DNA of 64,000 nucleotides from NCBI RefSeq assembly GCF_022352055.1, contig NZ_JAKRWM010000009.1:217661-281660 (forward strand), written 5' to 3'. Shown piece by piece: positions 36,192 through 45,760 of the stretch. Origin of the DNA: Cohnella mopanensis (GTDB taxonomy: Bacteria; Bacillota; Bacilli; Paenibacillales; Paenibacillaceae). Position 1 is the stretch's first letter, and each line of letters begins with the position of its first letter. The notes below the pieces were generated by a model that did no database searches, was not told the origin of the DNA, and saw nothing but the letters and a program-made list of their open reading frames with translations. Made by a program: the position numbers and the translations under genes.

Positions 36192-36223
36192 GAACCTATA
36201 TTCAGAAGAAAGGTTGGCCGATT

Positions 36224-36529
36224 ATGAGCTCCTATACGACAATTACCGTCGAACAACTTAAATCGCGGCTCGATGCCGGAGAACGAATTCATCTCATTGA
36301 CGTTCGCGAAGAAGAGGAAGTCGCGCAAGGCATGATTCCCGGAGCATTGCACCTGCCACTGGGCCAAGTTCCGCAGCAGCTCGACTCCATTCCTAAAGAG
36401 GAAGAAGTCATTTTCATCTGCCGCAGCGGTTACCGCAGCGATCAAGCTTGCCAATATTTATCTTCGCTTGGCTATAAAGGAACAACGAACCTCATCGGCG
36501 GCATGCTCGCTTGGAATCAGCTTCCTTAA
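36224..36529 (+). CDS. Single-domain rhodanese
   Basis: A 101-residue sulfurtransferase domain. The active cysteine is in the loop FICRSGYRSDQA near residue 66, preceded by HLIDVREEEEVAQGMIPGA (core: DVREEEE) at 24-40. Such proteins carry sulfane sulfur to thiol acceptors; the acceptor is unknown. It has its own promoter and a binding site AGAAAGG close to the ATG. Its last four bases overlap the end of the converging aroK gene. Confidence 0.9.
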   Translation: MSSYTTITVEQLKSRLDAGERIHLIDVREEEEVAQGMIPGALHLPLGQVPQQLDSIPKEEEVIFICRSGYRSDQACQYLSSLGYKGTTNLIGGMLAWNQLP

Positions 36530-37062
36530 GTCCACGAACTCGGAATCCAACGAACTAGCAATTCCGCCACTTCGGAAGGCGATCGCTTGGACGTGTCCAC
36601 CACAACGTGCGCGAAATCGTAGGCATTCCGCCTAGATTCCAGCAAGGTGCTGACGCGTTCTTCCGCATCGCCGGCCAACAGAGGCCTTGTACCTGCGACA
36701 GCCGAGCTCGTCACGCGACGGATTAGGCTCATCTTGTCAGCCGTAAGCGCGACGACCCAGCCGCCCATCAACATCGCACGCCGATTGCTCTCACGCAATA
36801 CAGCCCCTCCGCCCGTCGCCACAACTTGTCTCCCGAGGCTTAAGACGTCCGTTAGTACACGGCTTTCCCAATCGCGAAAAACCTGTTCCCCGTCTTCCGC
36901 GAACATTTGTTTAATGGATCGGCCGGCTAATCTTTCAATCTCCTCGTCCGTATCCTTACTCTCCCATCCAAGGCGCTCGGACAACAACCGGCTAACCGTG
37001 GATTTGCCCGTCCCCATGAAGCCAACAATAATAATGTTGCGGCTTGAGCCGATTCCACTCAA
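36526..37062 (-). CDS. aroK: Shikimate kinase
   Basis: A 178-residue P-loop kinase. The Walker A motif is GFMGTGKST at residues 14-22. DTDEEIERLAGRSI near 37 binds shikimate, and ATGGGAVLRESNRR near 83 is the family Walker B-like site; RPLL near 125 lies in the lid. It phosphorylates shikimate with ATP, one step before AroA, encoded 1.2 kb downstream in the same direction. The start is a TTG with GGGGAAC upstream. The crcB pair and rhodanese separate it from aroA, so they are not one operon. Confidence 0.92.
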   Translation of the reverse strand: MSGIGSSRNIIIVGFMGTGKSTVSRLLSERLGWESKDTDEEIERLAGRSIKQMFAEDGEQVFRDWESRVLTDVLSLGRQVVATGGGAVLRESNRRAMLMGGWVVALTADKMSLIRRVTSSAVAGTRPLLAGDAEERVSTLLESRRNAYDFAHVVVDTSKRSPSEVAELLVRWIPSSWT

Positions 37063-37188
37063 AACAAGTTCCCCATTCCTTGATTTTACGCTTTTTATAT
37101 CATAGCATATCGATCCTAAGGTATAAAACGACGAGTTTTTCCGTAACTTTGATAGTGTACGAACCCTTAGTTAAAGGTGATGCTGCAA

Positions 37189-37473
37189 TTGGACAATAAT
37201 CGAGTGACCTTGGCTACTGAGCAACCCCTTCGCCGCTTGCTAGACCCCTCTTATCCTCTGTGCAGGGAAGACGTCCTATGGGCGCTTGGCTATATTAAGA
37301 AAAAAGTGGCCGACAGAGCTCCCGAATGGTCGGGGCTCGATCGGCCACAGCTGCTTGCCCATTTTGCCTGTTTCGCGGATATGGCCTTGTTGCTGCTGCA
37401 TCGGCGCAGCCCCAGCAATCAGGAAACTGCATGCTTTCGCAAGATGCTAAGCGAGCTTCTTCCGCGCGACTGA
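37189..37473 (+). CDS. Small hypothetical protein
   Basis: About 94 residues, no recognised family. It is Leu- and Arg-rich, with YPLCREDVLWALGYIKKKVADRA (core: WALGYIKKKV) in the first half and a Cys-containing helix AHFACFADMALLLLH in the second. The start is uncertain: TTG 37189 has AAGGTGAT at ideal spacing, while GTG 37177 and ATG 37180 overlap that site. It converges on gnd with one base between the stop codons. Codon use looks like that of neighbouring genes, which argues for a real gene. Confidence 0.5.
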   Translation: MDNNRVTLATEQPLRRLLDPSYPLCREDVLWALGYIKKKVADRAPEWSGLDRPQLLAHFACFADMALLLLHRRSPSNQETACFRKMLSELLPRD

Positions 37474-37474
37474 A

Positions 37475-38890
37475 TTAAGAATTCATCCAGTTGTGGTGGA
37501 AGGAACCTTCTTTGTCCAAACGCTTGAACGTATGAGCTCCGAAGTAATCGCGTTGCGCTTGCAGCAAGTTAGCTGGCAGACGCTCCGAACGGTAGCTGTC
37601 GTAGTAAGCGATAGCGCTAGCGAACGAAGGAACCGGAACGCCGTATGCGATAGCCGTGGACACGACTTCACGCCATGCGTCTTGGTAAGTTTCGACGATG
37701 TTTTTGAAATACTCGTCGAGTAGCAGGTTACGAAGTTGCGGTTCGCGGTCGTAAGCATCCTTGATGTTCTGCAAGAAACGCGCGCGAATGATGCAACCGC
37801 CACGGAAGATCATAGCGATATCGCCGTAGCGCAAATCCCAGCCGTACTCGTCGGAAGCCGCGCGCATTTGCGCGAAGCCTTGCGCGTAAGAGCAGATTTT
37901 GCTAGCGAATAGAGCTTTGCGGACGCTCTCGATGAACGCTGCTTTATCTCCTTGGAACGCTTTTGTTTTCGGTCCTTTAAGCACTTTGCTTGCGGCAACG
38001 CGCTCTTCCTTCATCGCGGACAGGAAACGGGAGAATACGGATTCCGTAATGATGGACAACGGCACGCCAAGATCCAACGCGCTTTGGCTTGTCCATTTTC
38101 CTGTTCCTTTTTGGCCCGCGGCATCCAGAATAACATCAACCATCGGCTTGCCGGTTTCTGGATCCTTCTGTGCGAAGATATCCGTCGTAATCTCGATCAG
38201 GTAGCTGTCCAGCTCGCCTTTGTTCCACTCGCCGAAAATGCTGTGAAGCTCGTCCGTAGACACGCCAAGCACGTCTTTAAGCAGTTGGTAAGCTTCGCAG
38301 ATCAGTTGCATGTCGCCATACTCGATCCCGTTGTGCACCATTTTGACATAGTGTCCGGCACCGTCCGGTCCGATATATGTACAGCAAGGGTCGCCGTTTA
38401 CTTTAGCGGAAATGCCGGTAAGAATCGGTTCAACCAAACGATAAGCTTCTTCAGGTCCGCCCGGCATGATGGAAGGTCCTTTAAGCGCGCCTTCTTCTCC
38501 GCCGGAAACGCCCGTTCCGATGAAGTGGAAACCCTTGGCCGTCAAATCTTTGCTGCGGCGTTGCGTATCCGGGAAATAAGCGTTACCGCCATCGATAATA
38601 ATATCGCCTTGATCCAAGTGCGGAATGAGGGATTCGATCGTCGCATCCGTTCCCGCGCCCGCTTGAACCATGATCAGGATTTTGCGAGGCTTCTCAAGGG
38701 AATTCACGAACTCTTCGACCGAGAACGTGCCCACGAGTTTCTTGCCTTTGCCATCCGTATTCAGCAAATCATCTGTTTTTTCTCTCGAGCGGTTATATAC
38801 CGCAACGGTAAAACCACGGCTCTCGATGTTAAGAGCAAGGTTGCGGCCCATAACGGCTAAGCCGACGACACCAATGTTTGCATTCGACAT
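37475..38890 (-). CDS. gnd: 6-phosphogluconate dehydrogenase (decarboxylating)
   Basis: A 471-residue oxidoreductase of the long form. The NADP site is [14 protein letters not shown] at 6-19 with NRS near 33, which favours NADP. Catalytic region: [18 protein letters not shown] near 128 with Ser and substrate-binding residues, [13 protein letters not shown] near 180 with catalytic Lys and His, and the C-terminal substrate loop [20 protein letters not shown] near 440. It makes ribulose 5-phosphate and NADPH in the pentose phosphate pathway. ATG 38890 is preferred over one four codons earlier that touches the AAAGG site. The downstream neighbour converges. Confidence 0.95.
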   Translation of the reverse strand: MSNANIGVVGLAVMGRNLALNIESRGFTVAVYNRSREKTDDLLNTDGKGKKLVGTFSVEEFVNSLEKPRKILIMVQAGAGTDATIESLIPHLDQGDIIIDGGNAYFPDTQRRSKDLTAKGFHFIGTGVSGGEEGALKGPSIMPGGPEEAYRLVEPILTGISAKVNGDPCCTYIGPDGAGHYVKMVHNGIEYGDMQLICEAYQLLKDVLGVSTDELHSIFGEWNKGELDSYLIEITTDIFAQKDPETGKPMVDVILDAAGQKGTGKWTSQSALDLGVPLSIITESVFSRFLSAMKEERVAASKVLKGPKTKAFQGDKAAFIESVRKALFASKICSYAQGFAQMRAASDEYGWDLRYGDIAMIFRGGCIIRARFLQNIKDAYDREPQLRNLLLDEYFKNIVETYQDAWREVVSTAIAYGVPVPSFASAIAYYDSYRSERLPANLLQAQRDYFGAHTFKRLDKEGSFHHNWMNS

Positions 38891-39060
38891 AGTTTTCTTC
38901 ATCCTTTAGTACAAAATTTTCACAATAGGATTATTGTACTCTTTTTACGCCCAGATGAAAACCATCATTTGAATTTCCACTCATCGCCAATTTTGTTCTT
39001 GCTTTTTTACAATACTTATTATTTAATAGTAAATATAAAAAGTAAAGGGAGATGTTCATT

Positions 39061-39591
39061 ATGGCAGCAACCAATTGGATTCTCGATAAGTCTCACAGCG
39101 GCATTACTTTCAGCGTACGTCATATGATGATCACGAACGTTCGCGGAAGCTTTAACGATTTTGATGCGACAGTTACGGCGGACGTCGATAACCTTACTGC
39201 CTTGGAAGCGAATCTCTCGATAGACGTAAACAGCATTAATACGAAAGACGAAGGACGCGACGGCCATCTGAAATCGCCGGATTTCTTCAACGCCGAGCAA
39301 TTCCCGCAGATTACATTCAAGAAAACGGCTCTCGAATCCAAAGGCGGAGAAGAGTTTTCCCTAACGGGCGATCTCTCGATCGCAGGAGTGACGAAATCCA
39401 TTACGCTCTCAACCGAAATCGCAGGCCCTGCCAAAGATCCATGGGGGAACACGAAATTCGGCGTAGTCGCTGACGGAGTGATCAACCGTTCCGAATTCGG
39501 CTTATCTTGGAATGCCGCTCTCGAGACCGGCGGTTTGCTTGTTGGCGATGCGATCAAAATCCACATCGAGTTGGAGTTCGCGCAAGGATAA
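39061..39591 (+). CDS. YceI family lipid-binding-like protein
   Basis: A 176-residue beta-barrel protein. The family pattern is clear: NWILDKSHSGITFSVRHMMI near 4, GHLKSPDFFNAEQFPQITF near 70, LTGDLSIAGVTKSI near 107 and FGVVADGVINRSEFGLSW near 140. YceI proteins bind polyisoprenoid-like lipids; some are secreted, but no signal peptide is present here, so it should be cytoplasmic. ATG 39061 has GGGAG upstream. A terminator follows. Confidence 0.9.
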   Translation: MAATNWILDKSHSGITFSVRHMMITNVRGSFNDFDATVTADVDNLTALEANLSIDVNSINTKDEGRDGHLKSPDFFNAEQFPQITFKKTALESKGGEEFSLTGDLSIAGVTKSITLSTEIAGPAKDPWGNTKFGVVADGVINRSEFGLSWNAALETGGLLVGDAIKIHIELEFAQG

Positions 39592-39631
39592 CAACTTCAA
39601 GCTATTGATACTTATTATTCGTTCAACAGAA

Positions 39632-39678
39632 AAAAGCGGAGATTTCCTTGATGTTGAAGGAACTCCGCTTTTGTTGTT
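39632..39678 (+). terminator. Terminator of the YceI-like gene
   Basis: AAAAGCGGAG pairs with CTCCGCTTTT, with an inner CCTT/AAGG helix, followed by TGTTGTTT. Confidence 0.75.
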
Positions 39679-39710
39679 TATAGGAATATTTCGTCATAGG
39701 AAATTCACCG

Positions 39711-40316
39711 TTACAGCTCCAATAGCAGCATTTCGGTCCGCATGCCTTTAAGCTTTTCCTTGCACGTTTCGATGGCCTCTGGCCATTCGTTCACGATCGC
39801 TTCGTGAAGGACGGCTAATTCGTAATCGATTTCAAGACGTAGGACACCCGCTCGCTGCTCGGCTCTTCTGGACTTGAAAGCTTGCACCATGTCTTCAACC
39901 GTAACTTGCGGCCGTTTTTGAAAAATAATCCGATGTTCCATGCCGGACACCTCCACGAGACGGATAATTTCACCGAACATGATGTTCTCGATTCTTAACA
40001 CTTGGCGGTCGTGGAACCTCTTCACAATGGCGTGGCCGCGGGAATCGTTAATGAGCTTCTCGATCCATTGCGCCAGCTTCTCATCCTTGACCAGATAGTC
40101 TCCTACCATTTTGTAACGATTGAGCACCCTCAAGAACCTCAGCTTGAGCAGCTTTCGCCCCGTTCTTACGGATACGATGAATTGATGCTCGTTCTCGTTC
40201 CAGTACAGGGAATAACCTTCCTGGATCAGTTCTCGGATCAGATTCTGAATTTGGCGACGGTCAAAACGAAGCTCCAGGTTGCAATATTCCACTTCATGAC
40301 TGCGGTTCACGGCCAT
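39711..40316 (-). CDS. Conserved hypothetical protein
   Basis: A 201-residue soluble protein rich in Arg, Glu and Leu, with no signal peptide or membrane helix. The middle, around residues 60-130, holds several Arg/Lys-rich strands (GRKLLKLRFLRVLNRYKM core: LLKLRFLRVL) and looks able to bind nucleic acid, but I recognise no family. A very strong purine run (AGGAGG) touches the ATG; a GTG four codons later has better spacing and is the alternative. It is a single-gene unit. Confidence 0.6.
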   Translation of the reverse strand: MAVNRSHEVEYCNLELRFDRRQIQNLIRELIQEGYSLYWNENEHQFIVSVRTGRKLLKLRFLRVLNRYKMVGDYLVKDEKLAQWIEKLINDSRGHAIVKRFHDRQVLRIENIMFGEIIRLVEVSGMEHRIIFQKRPQVTVEDMVQAFKSRRAEQRAGVLRLEIDYELAVLHEAIVNEWPEAIETCKEKLKGMRTEMLLLEL

Positions 40317-40497
40317 CCCCCCTCCTGCATTAATCGCATGGTTTGAGATATTGACCGAATTGTCTGAATATTGTGGCTTACTTCTATCTTATACTCCATC
40401 TTATGTTATGGCAACTTGGTTTCTTGACTATTTTCCTTCCTATTTTTTACGAAAGATAACCCACTTCGGTCTCGAAGCGGGTCAGGCGGCTCTATGT

Positions 40498-41646
40498 TCA
40501 GCTTTGGGAAGGCTTCAGTACGTAAGCTCCGTAAGCTAACAGGACAACGGCGAACAAGAGCAATATACCGATCTCTAAGGAGACTTCGGACAAGGTCGCA
40601 CCGGAAGAGACTCGCTCAAGCGCGACGATAGCCCATCTCTGGGGCACGAAGTTCGATAGCTTCTGCATGAAATCGGGCATCATCGATGTCGACCAGAAGC
40701 AGCCTCCTAACATGCAGGTCGGGATGACGACGAGATGGTTGATGCTGCCTATCTGCTTGAAATTTTTGATCAATCCGGCTGCAGCCGTAGAAATGCCTAT
40801 GGCCGCAAGCAAGAAAAACTCCATGATGACGAGCAACTCGCCGAAAGACACTCCGAAATCGAATCCTAGAACATAACGCGTCCCGGTTAAGATTAGTACT
40901 AGTTGAAAGGTTCCTAACAGCAAGCAGCCTAAAAAATTACCCCATGCGATTTCCCAAGCCCTAACCGGAGCCGAGAATATACGAGCCATCGTCCGGTTCT
41001 CGCGATCTTCTATAATGCCATGTATCGATTGGTTAACCATGATCATGACGAACATGAGCATAAGGCCGATAACGAGAATATATGCGTTATTATTGCGATG
41101 GACGAGTTGTTCGCTCTTAACGGTGAAAGGATTCTCCTGTTGCTGATCCAACAGCTTGCGGACTAGCTCTACCTTTTGCTGCGGGTTAGGATTAGCCTCC
41201 GATGCGAGCCGGACGCTGCGGACAATCCGTTCCGTCACTTCCGTTAAAGTGATTCCGAGAGATACGTTCCATAGTTGCTCGCTCTTCCGAAAGAGTTGAA
41301 CGGCCGAGTCACCGCCCACTAGCAGCGAATCCGTGAATCCCGACGGAATGTACACGACGGCTCCCAAATTGCCATCGTAGACCTCTTGCTTTAATTGCAC
41401 AAGACTCCCCGTAGGCTCGTTCACTTGGTAGGTATCAATGGAGAGCATGCTCGAAATGATCTGTTTACTTAACCATCCTCCATCTTCATCCCTGACCGCA
41501 ATGTTCACTTTATCATTCGACGAACTGCCGAATATGCCGACAATAGCGGAAATGACTAAGATCGGGATCAGCACAAAAGAGATAAAGCCTTTATGGCTGC
41601 CGATCGTTCTACGAATATTCAGTTGGGCAATAATGAGACTGCTCAT
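40498..41646 (-). CDS. ABC-2 type exporter permease (second permease)
   Basis: A 382-residue membrane protein of the ABC-2 class: one N-terminal helix (about 20-42), a large extracytoplasmic domain, then five C-terminal helices. The family segment EDRENRTMARIFSAPV near 215 precedes helix 2 and matches the usual Gly-Thr/Arg-rich loop. It overlaps the first permease by four bases. Together with the upstream ATPase it forms an exporter similar in make-up to LnrLMN, which removes linearmycin-type polyenes, but the substrate here is unproven. Confidence 0.85.
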   Translation of the reverse strand: MSSLIIAQLNIRRTIGSHKGFISFVLIPILVISAIVGIFGSSSNDKVNIAVRDEDGGWLSKQIISSMLSIDTYQVNEPTGSLVQLKQEVYDGNLGAVVYIPSGFTDSLLVGGDSAVQLFRKSEQLWNVSLGITLTEVTERIVRSVRLASEANPNPQQKVELVRKLLDQQQENPFTVKSEQLVHRNNNAYILVIGLMLMFVMIMVNQSIHGIIEDRENRTMARIFSAPVRAWEIAWGNFLGCLLLGTFQLVLILTGTRYVLGFDFGVSFGELLVIMEFFLLAAIGISTAAAGLIKNFKQIGSINHLVVIPTCMLGGCFWSTSMMPDFMQKLSNFVPQRWAIVALERVSSGATLSEVSLEIGILLLFAVVLLAYGAYVLKPSQS

Positions 41647-42773
41647 GCCAGCGCCACCGCCTTTCGAAATCTGAGGACGGACAAAGCAAGGAGAACGGCC
41701 GCGATCGCGCCCAAAATCCCGATGACTTGCAAGTTATCCCGCAGCGCGCCCCCTGCCATCATCGTACGAATCGCTTCGTTAGCCCAATGGTTTAACGTAA
41801 ATTTACCGATTTTCCTAACGGTTGGACCCAGATCCGCGATCATCCCCCCGCTCAAGAAGGTCATGGAGACGACCAATAAACTGAATATCGATTCGATAGC
41901 CCTGCGGCTTCGCAAGAAGGATGAAATAATAACAGCGAAGCACACGGTAGCGACGGATACGAGCAGGCAGACGGCCGCAATACCGGCGTAATCCGTACCC
42001 CAATCGACCCCATACACACTTTTCGTGAAAACGACGATGATGGCTGCCTGAATAAGGGCAAAGAAAGTCGCGCCCAGCAACTTGCCGAAGAGCATCGCAT
42101 TCAAGGAAATAGGCATCGCGTACAATCGTAGTAACGTCCCATCCTTCCTCTCCTCCGCTAAGCTGATCGCGGCCGTCATACCGGAATAGAGAAGGAACAT
42201 GATCAAATAAGCGACCGAATAATACTGCAGAGCCGAGAAATTGTTGAAATCGGCGCTGTTCCTCGCCACCAGATTTCCGATTTGAACGAAATCGCGCGAG
42301 CCCGTTGACGAAATGGCGGCATTCAATTGCTCATCGGATAATTGGGGCAGCACGGCATTCGCGGAATGCCTAAGCTTCATTTCCGAAACAAGTCGGTTAA
42401 GAACGGATTCGGCAATCAAATTACGTTCGATGAACTTGCCTGGATAATATCGAACGGCGCCATCAAGCACCACGACTCCGTAATCGGACTTGCCTGAGCG
42501 CAAATCTTCCTTAACGGTCTCTTCGTCTTCACGAAAAAGAGGGTCAAAGTGCGATTCCGCGTCCGAAGATGTTAAATAGATTTTAAACTTTTCTACGATG
42601 GACTCCGACCCTTCTGCAAATACGGACAGCTTGACCGGCTTAGAGTCGCTTTCCAAAGTATTTCCAAGCAGAAAAATAAGCAGAAGCGGCAGTCCCAGCA
42701 GCATGAGGAGAACGGTACGGCTTCTAATAAGTTGAACAACCTCGTTCCATGCCATTAATAAAGCCAATCTCAT
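41643..42773 (-). CDS. ABC-2 type exporter permease (first permease)
   Basis: A 376-residue membrane protein of the same topology as its partner: helix near residues 18-38, extracytoplasmic domain, then five helices, with LAEERKDGTLLRLYAMP near 205 as the cytoplasmic coupling loop. The stop codon overlaps the start of the second permease by four bases. ATG 42773 has GGGGG upstream; an in-frame ATG 14 codons earlier would overlap the ATPase gene end and has a weaker site. Pairing with the ATPase and a divergent two-component system suggests drug-induced export. Confidence 0.85.
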   Translation of the reverse strand: MRLALLMAWNEVVQLIRSRTVLLMLLGLPLLLIFLLGNTLESDSKPVKLSVFAEGSESIVEKFKIYLTSSDAESHFDPLFREDEETVKEDLRSGKSDYGVVVLDGAVRYYPGKFIERNLIAESVLNRLVSEMKLRHSANAVLPQLSDEQLNAAISSTGSRDFVQIGNLVARNSADFNNFSALQYYSVAYLIMFLLYSGMTAAISLAEERKDGTLLRLYAMPISLNAMLFGKLLGATFFALIQAAIIVVFTKSVYGVDWGTDYAGIAAVCLLVSVATVCFAVIISSFLRSRRAIESIFSLLVVSMTFLSGGMIADLGPTVRKIGKFTLNHWANEAIRTMMAGGALRDNLQVIGILGAIAAVLLALSVLRFRKAVALA

Positions 42774-42804
42774 GGAGAACCCCCGCTTCCTATATCCCTT
42801 TTTC

Positions 42805-43749
42805 TTATACTCCATCCCGTAGCGTGCGTCCCGTCAGCGTCAAAAACAAGCTTTCCAGGTCCGGCTCCACGCGGGTTAATTTTTGCAGCTTCAAACTATG
42901 TTTGCTCAAAATAAACAAGATATCTTGAAGATAGGTTTGGGATTCCTGCAGAACAAGCTCCAATTGCGTGCCTTCCCTAATATGGAACAATGACACGCGT
43001 GGATGCTTGCGGATTTCTTCGGCCGCGTCGTCCGTCATCTTATTCGTCTCGATCATCAATCTTTCTTGAAGGCCTGCCTGTTGAACGAGCTCCTCTTTGG
43101 TGCCGTGCGCAACAAGCTTCCCTTGATCCATTATCCCGATCTTGGTGCTGATAGCTTCTACCTCTTCCATGTAGTGGCTCGTATAAATAATGGTCGATCC
43201 CATCGCATTCAATTTTTTGACGGATTCCAGAATGTGATTCCGGGATTGCGGATCTATGCCGACCGTCGGCTCATCCATAATAATTAACTTGGGGCGGTGC
43301 ATAATAGCGCAGGCGATATTCAGCCTTCTTTTCATCCCGCCGGAAAATGTGCCCGGTCTGTCTTTGGCATAATTCTGCAGCCCCGTGAACGCTAACGCTT
43401 CCTCGACCCGCTCCTTAAGCACTGTACCTTTCAATCCGAAAAGCTTGCCGAAGAAGGTGACGTTCTCGCGGGCGGACAACATCTCGTAGATGGCAAGATC
43501 CTGCGGAACTAGTCCGATCCGCCGCTTTACCTCGAGCGGGTTTTTGGCCGTGGAATATCCGTCCAGCATGATTTCTCCCGAATCCAAAGGAAGTAATCCC
43601 GCAAGCAAATGTATCGTCGTGCTTTTGCCCGCGCCATTAGGACCAAGCAAACCGAAAATTTCGCCTTGCGCTATATTTAAATTCAAATGATTAACGCTGA
43701 TATGAGTTTCATACTTTTTGACGACTCCTTTGAATTCCACCAATGCCAT
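42805..43749 (-). CDS. ABC exporter ATPase
   Basis: A 314-residue ATPase. Walker A is GPNGAGKST near residue 39, the Q-loop VPQDLAIYEML near 84, the signature FSGGMKRRLNIA near 136, Walker B LIIMDEP near 160 and the H-loop TSHYMEE near 190. The C-terminal 90 residues after the core resemble the extra domain of drug exporters of the DrrA/LnrL kind. It powers the two permeases that follow. ATG 43749 has GAGGGG ten bases upstream. It is divergent from the sensor kinase gene across 160 bases with a palindromic sequence. Confidence 0.92.
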   Translation of the reverse strand: MALVEFKGVVKKYETHISVNHLNLNIAQGEIFGLLGPNGAGKSTTIHLLAGLLPLDSGEIMLDGYSTAKNPLEVKRRIGLVPQDLAIYEMLSARENVTFFGKLFGLKGTVLKERVEEALAFTGLQNYAKDRPGTFSGGMKRRLNIACAIMHRPKLIIMDEPTVGIDPQSRNHILESVKKLNAMGSTIIYTSHYMEEVEAISTKIGIMDQGKLVAHGTKEELVQQAGLQERLMIETNKMTDDAAEEIRKHPRVSLFHIREGTQLELVLQESQTYLQDILFILSKHSLKLQKLTRVEPDLESLFLTLTGRTLRDGV

Positions 43750-43845
43750 GACCGTTATTCCCCTCTCCATCTCGTTAATTCTATTCTAATCGACAACCCC
43801 TCGCTCGCGCACGTACACTTAGTCATCACAATTGATTGGACGAAG

Positions 43846-43862
43846 GTGACAAAAGTCATTTT
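43846..43862. promoter_or_regulatory. Candidate operator between the exporter and its two-component system
   Basis: GTGACAAAAGTCATTTT contains the palindrome TGAC-N4-GTCA. A near-identical copy lies at 49755-49771 upstream of the RND pump. A TATAAT at 43872-43877 just downstream could be the -10 box of the sensor gene, so a regulator bound here would sit at the promoter. Confidence 0.4.
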
Positions 43863-43909
43863 TTCAATGTTATAATATTCCTTATCAATCCACTGGAAGG
43901 AGCGCCTTC

Positions 43910-45055
43910 ATGCGTTCGCTGCTCGTATGGCTTAAGCACTTGTTCATTTTATTGCCTTCGATTGCTACGATGTTCATCACGTTTATTCCCTCGACTTCTG
44001 AATACGTCAGCTACATTTTATTGGCGCTGCTAATCGTGAGAATAACGGCATTTGCACCGAGATTTGTCTATCTCTTGCTACCCGTTCAGATGATCGGATT
44101 CGGTTGGCTCGCGTATACCTATGGCGGAATTCTCTATTTCCTTGTTTACTCCGGGCTAATCTCGGCATACCTTTATTTCCGCAGGCCCGTCGAAATAGCG
44201 TCAATGGTTCTGTTGTCCGGCATCATTGTTAACTCGGTCACAGCGGATAGCGCGCAGGCCAGCTGGATCGCTAATCTCGTTTGGATAGGTTTCACGCTTC
44301 TTCTGACCGTAATCTTTAACGCCAATCGGATGCAAGAGAAGCTAGAGCGCAAAATAGAAACTTTAACCGAATACCAAGACCAACTAGAGCAAGAGCGGGC
44401 GAGGGCTATGGAATATGCCCGCAAAGTAGAGGGTTATGCCCAGGTTCAAGAGCGCGGTCGGATCGCGACCGAGCTGCACGACGATCTAGGGCACAGGCTA
44501 ATCCGGGTGAAAATGATGACGGAAGCCGCTTTGCAGCTAATGGAGCAGCATCCTCAGCAAGCTATAAGAATGGTAGAACAAGTACGCGGGCAGCTCGAAG
44601 AGAGCATGAACAACATGCGTTATACCGTCCGCAAGCTTCAGCCGGTCGAAAAACAGAACGCAAGGCAATATGGCCTTCATCGCCTTATCGAGGACGCCGC
44701 ACGGGATTTGCAAATCGAAGTAAGCTTCGAGCTCAAAGGCAAACCGTTCCCTCTATATCCGAGCATCGAATTCGTCCTGTACAGAAACGCGCAAGAAGCC
44801 ATCACGAATGCGGTTAGGCATGGCGGCGCTAGCGCCGTCGAGATTACTCTCGATTTCTATGAAGCCGAAGTGATTATGAACGTCAAAAATAACGGTTCAA
44901 TCCCCGAGTCCGTCTCCGACGGTCTGGGTTTAAAGGGAATGAAAGATAGATTAACAGTCATCGGCGGGCAACTCCAGGTTTCTCTGGAGAACGGTTTTGT
45001 CATCTCGACGATGGTGCCCATACACGAGGCAAGCCAACGAGCAGAAGGAGAATGA
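43910..45055 (+). CDS. NarL-class sensor histidine kinase
   Basis: A 381-residue membrane kinase. Residues 10-140 hold about five or six helices with very short loops, so the signal is probably sensed within the membrane, as in DesK or LnrJ. A coiled coil (about 140-185) leads to the HisKA_3 domain with RIATELHDDLGHRLIR near 190, His being phosphorylated. The ATPase domain has NAQEAITNAVRHGGA near 290 and DGLGLKGMKDR near 345. It works with the response regulator encoded six bases downstream. GAAGGAG lies before the ATG. Confidence 0.9.
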   Translation: MRSLLVWLKHLFILLPSIATMFITFIPSTSEYVSYILLALLIVRITAFAPRFVYLLLPVQMIGFGWLAYTYGGILYFLVYSGLISAYLYFRRPVEIASMVLLSGIIVNSVTADSAQASWIANLVWIGFTLLLTVIFNANRMQEKLERKIETLTEYQDQLEQERARAMEYARKVEGYAQVQERGRIATELHDDLGHRLIRVKMMTEAALQLMEQHPQQAIRMVEQVRGQLEESMNNMRYTVRKLQPVEKQNARQYGLHRLIEDAARDLQIEVSFELKGKPFPLYPSIEFVLYRNAQEAITNAVRHGGASAVEITLDFYEAEVIMNVKNNGSIPESVSDGLGLKGMKDRLTVIGGQLQVSLENGFVISTMVPIHEASQRAEGE

Positions 45056-45060
45056 ATCCA

Positions 45061-45731
45061 TGATTCAAGTTCTAATAGTAGACGACGATCCCTTTATTCG
45101 CGAAAGCTTAAAACTGATTCTTGATCTCGACCCGGAGCTGCAAGTCATCGGTACGTGCGGCAATGGAGAGGAAGGTTACCAATTCGCGCAGCAGCATCCG
45201 GAAACCGACATCGTGCTTATGGACATTCGAATGCCCGTCTGCGATGGAGTGGAAGGAACTCGCAAACTGAAGACACTCGACAGCCCTCCTTCGGTGCTCA
45301 TTCTGACCACCTTCGACGACGACGAGTATATCGTTCAAGCGATACGCAACGGTGCCAACGGTTATTTACTGAAGAACGTTCCCCCGGCACGAATCATATC
45401 CGGCATTAAATCGGTGCACGAAGGCAATCATCTCATCCATCCTGACATTGCGCGCAAGCTTGCGGGCATGTTAAACTCTCGTGACGAGCCTCATTCGTAT
45501 ATGAATTCGAACGAGAATTCCTCCCGCTCCGAGAAAGATCTATCGGATAGGGGGCTTACCCCTGCCGAGCAAGATATCGTAAGGCATATCGCCGACGGTA
45601 AGTCCAACAAAGAAATTGCGGGAGCCTTATTCCTGAGCGAAGGCACGGTAAAAAATTATATATCCGAAATATTAGGAAAGCTGGCGCTTCGCGACCGAAC
45701 GCAAATCGCAATCTTTTATTTAAAAAAATAA
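45061..45731 (+). CDS. NarL/LuxR-class response regulator
   Basis: A 223-residue regulator. Receiver: DDD at 8-10, phospho-acceptor in VLMDIRMPVCDG near 54, Lys in YLLKNVPP near 105. A linker rich in Ser, Asn and Glu (about 145-165) joins the LuxR helix-turn-helix (LTPAEQDIVRHIADGKSNKE and SEGTVKNYISEIL) at the C-terminus. It probably controls the divergent ABC exporter and its own operon. AAGGAG overlaps the end of the kinase gene and directs this start. Confidence 0.92.
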
Positions 45732-45760
45732 ACATTACGTTATAGCAAGGAGATTGCTTC

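Noticed and set aside
36144..36223. Possible fluoride riboswitch before the crcB pair
   Set aside because: The divergent region is short and taken up by the rhodanese promoter; none of the conserved fluoride-riboswitch segments is present.
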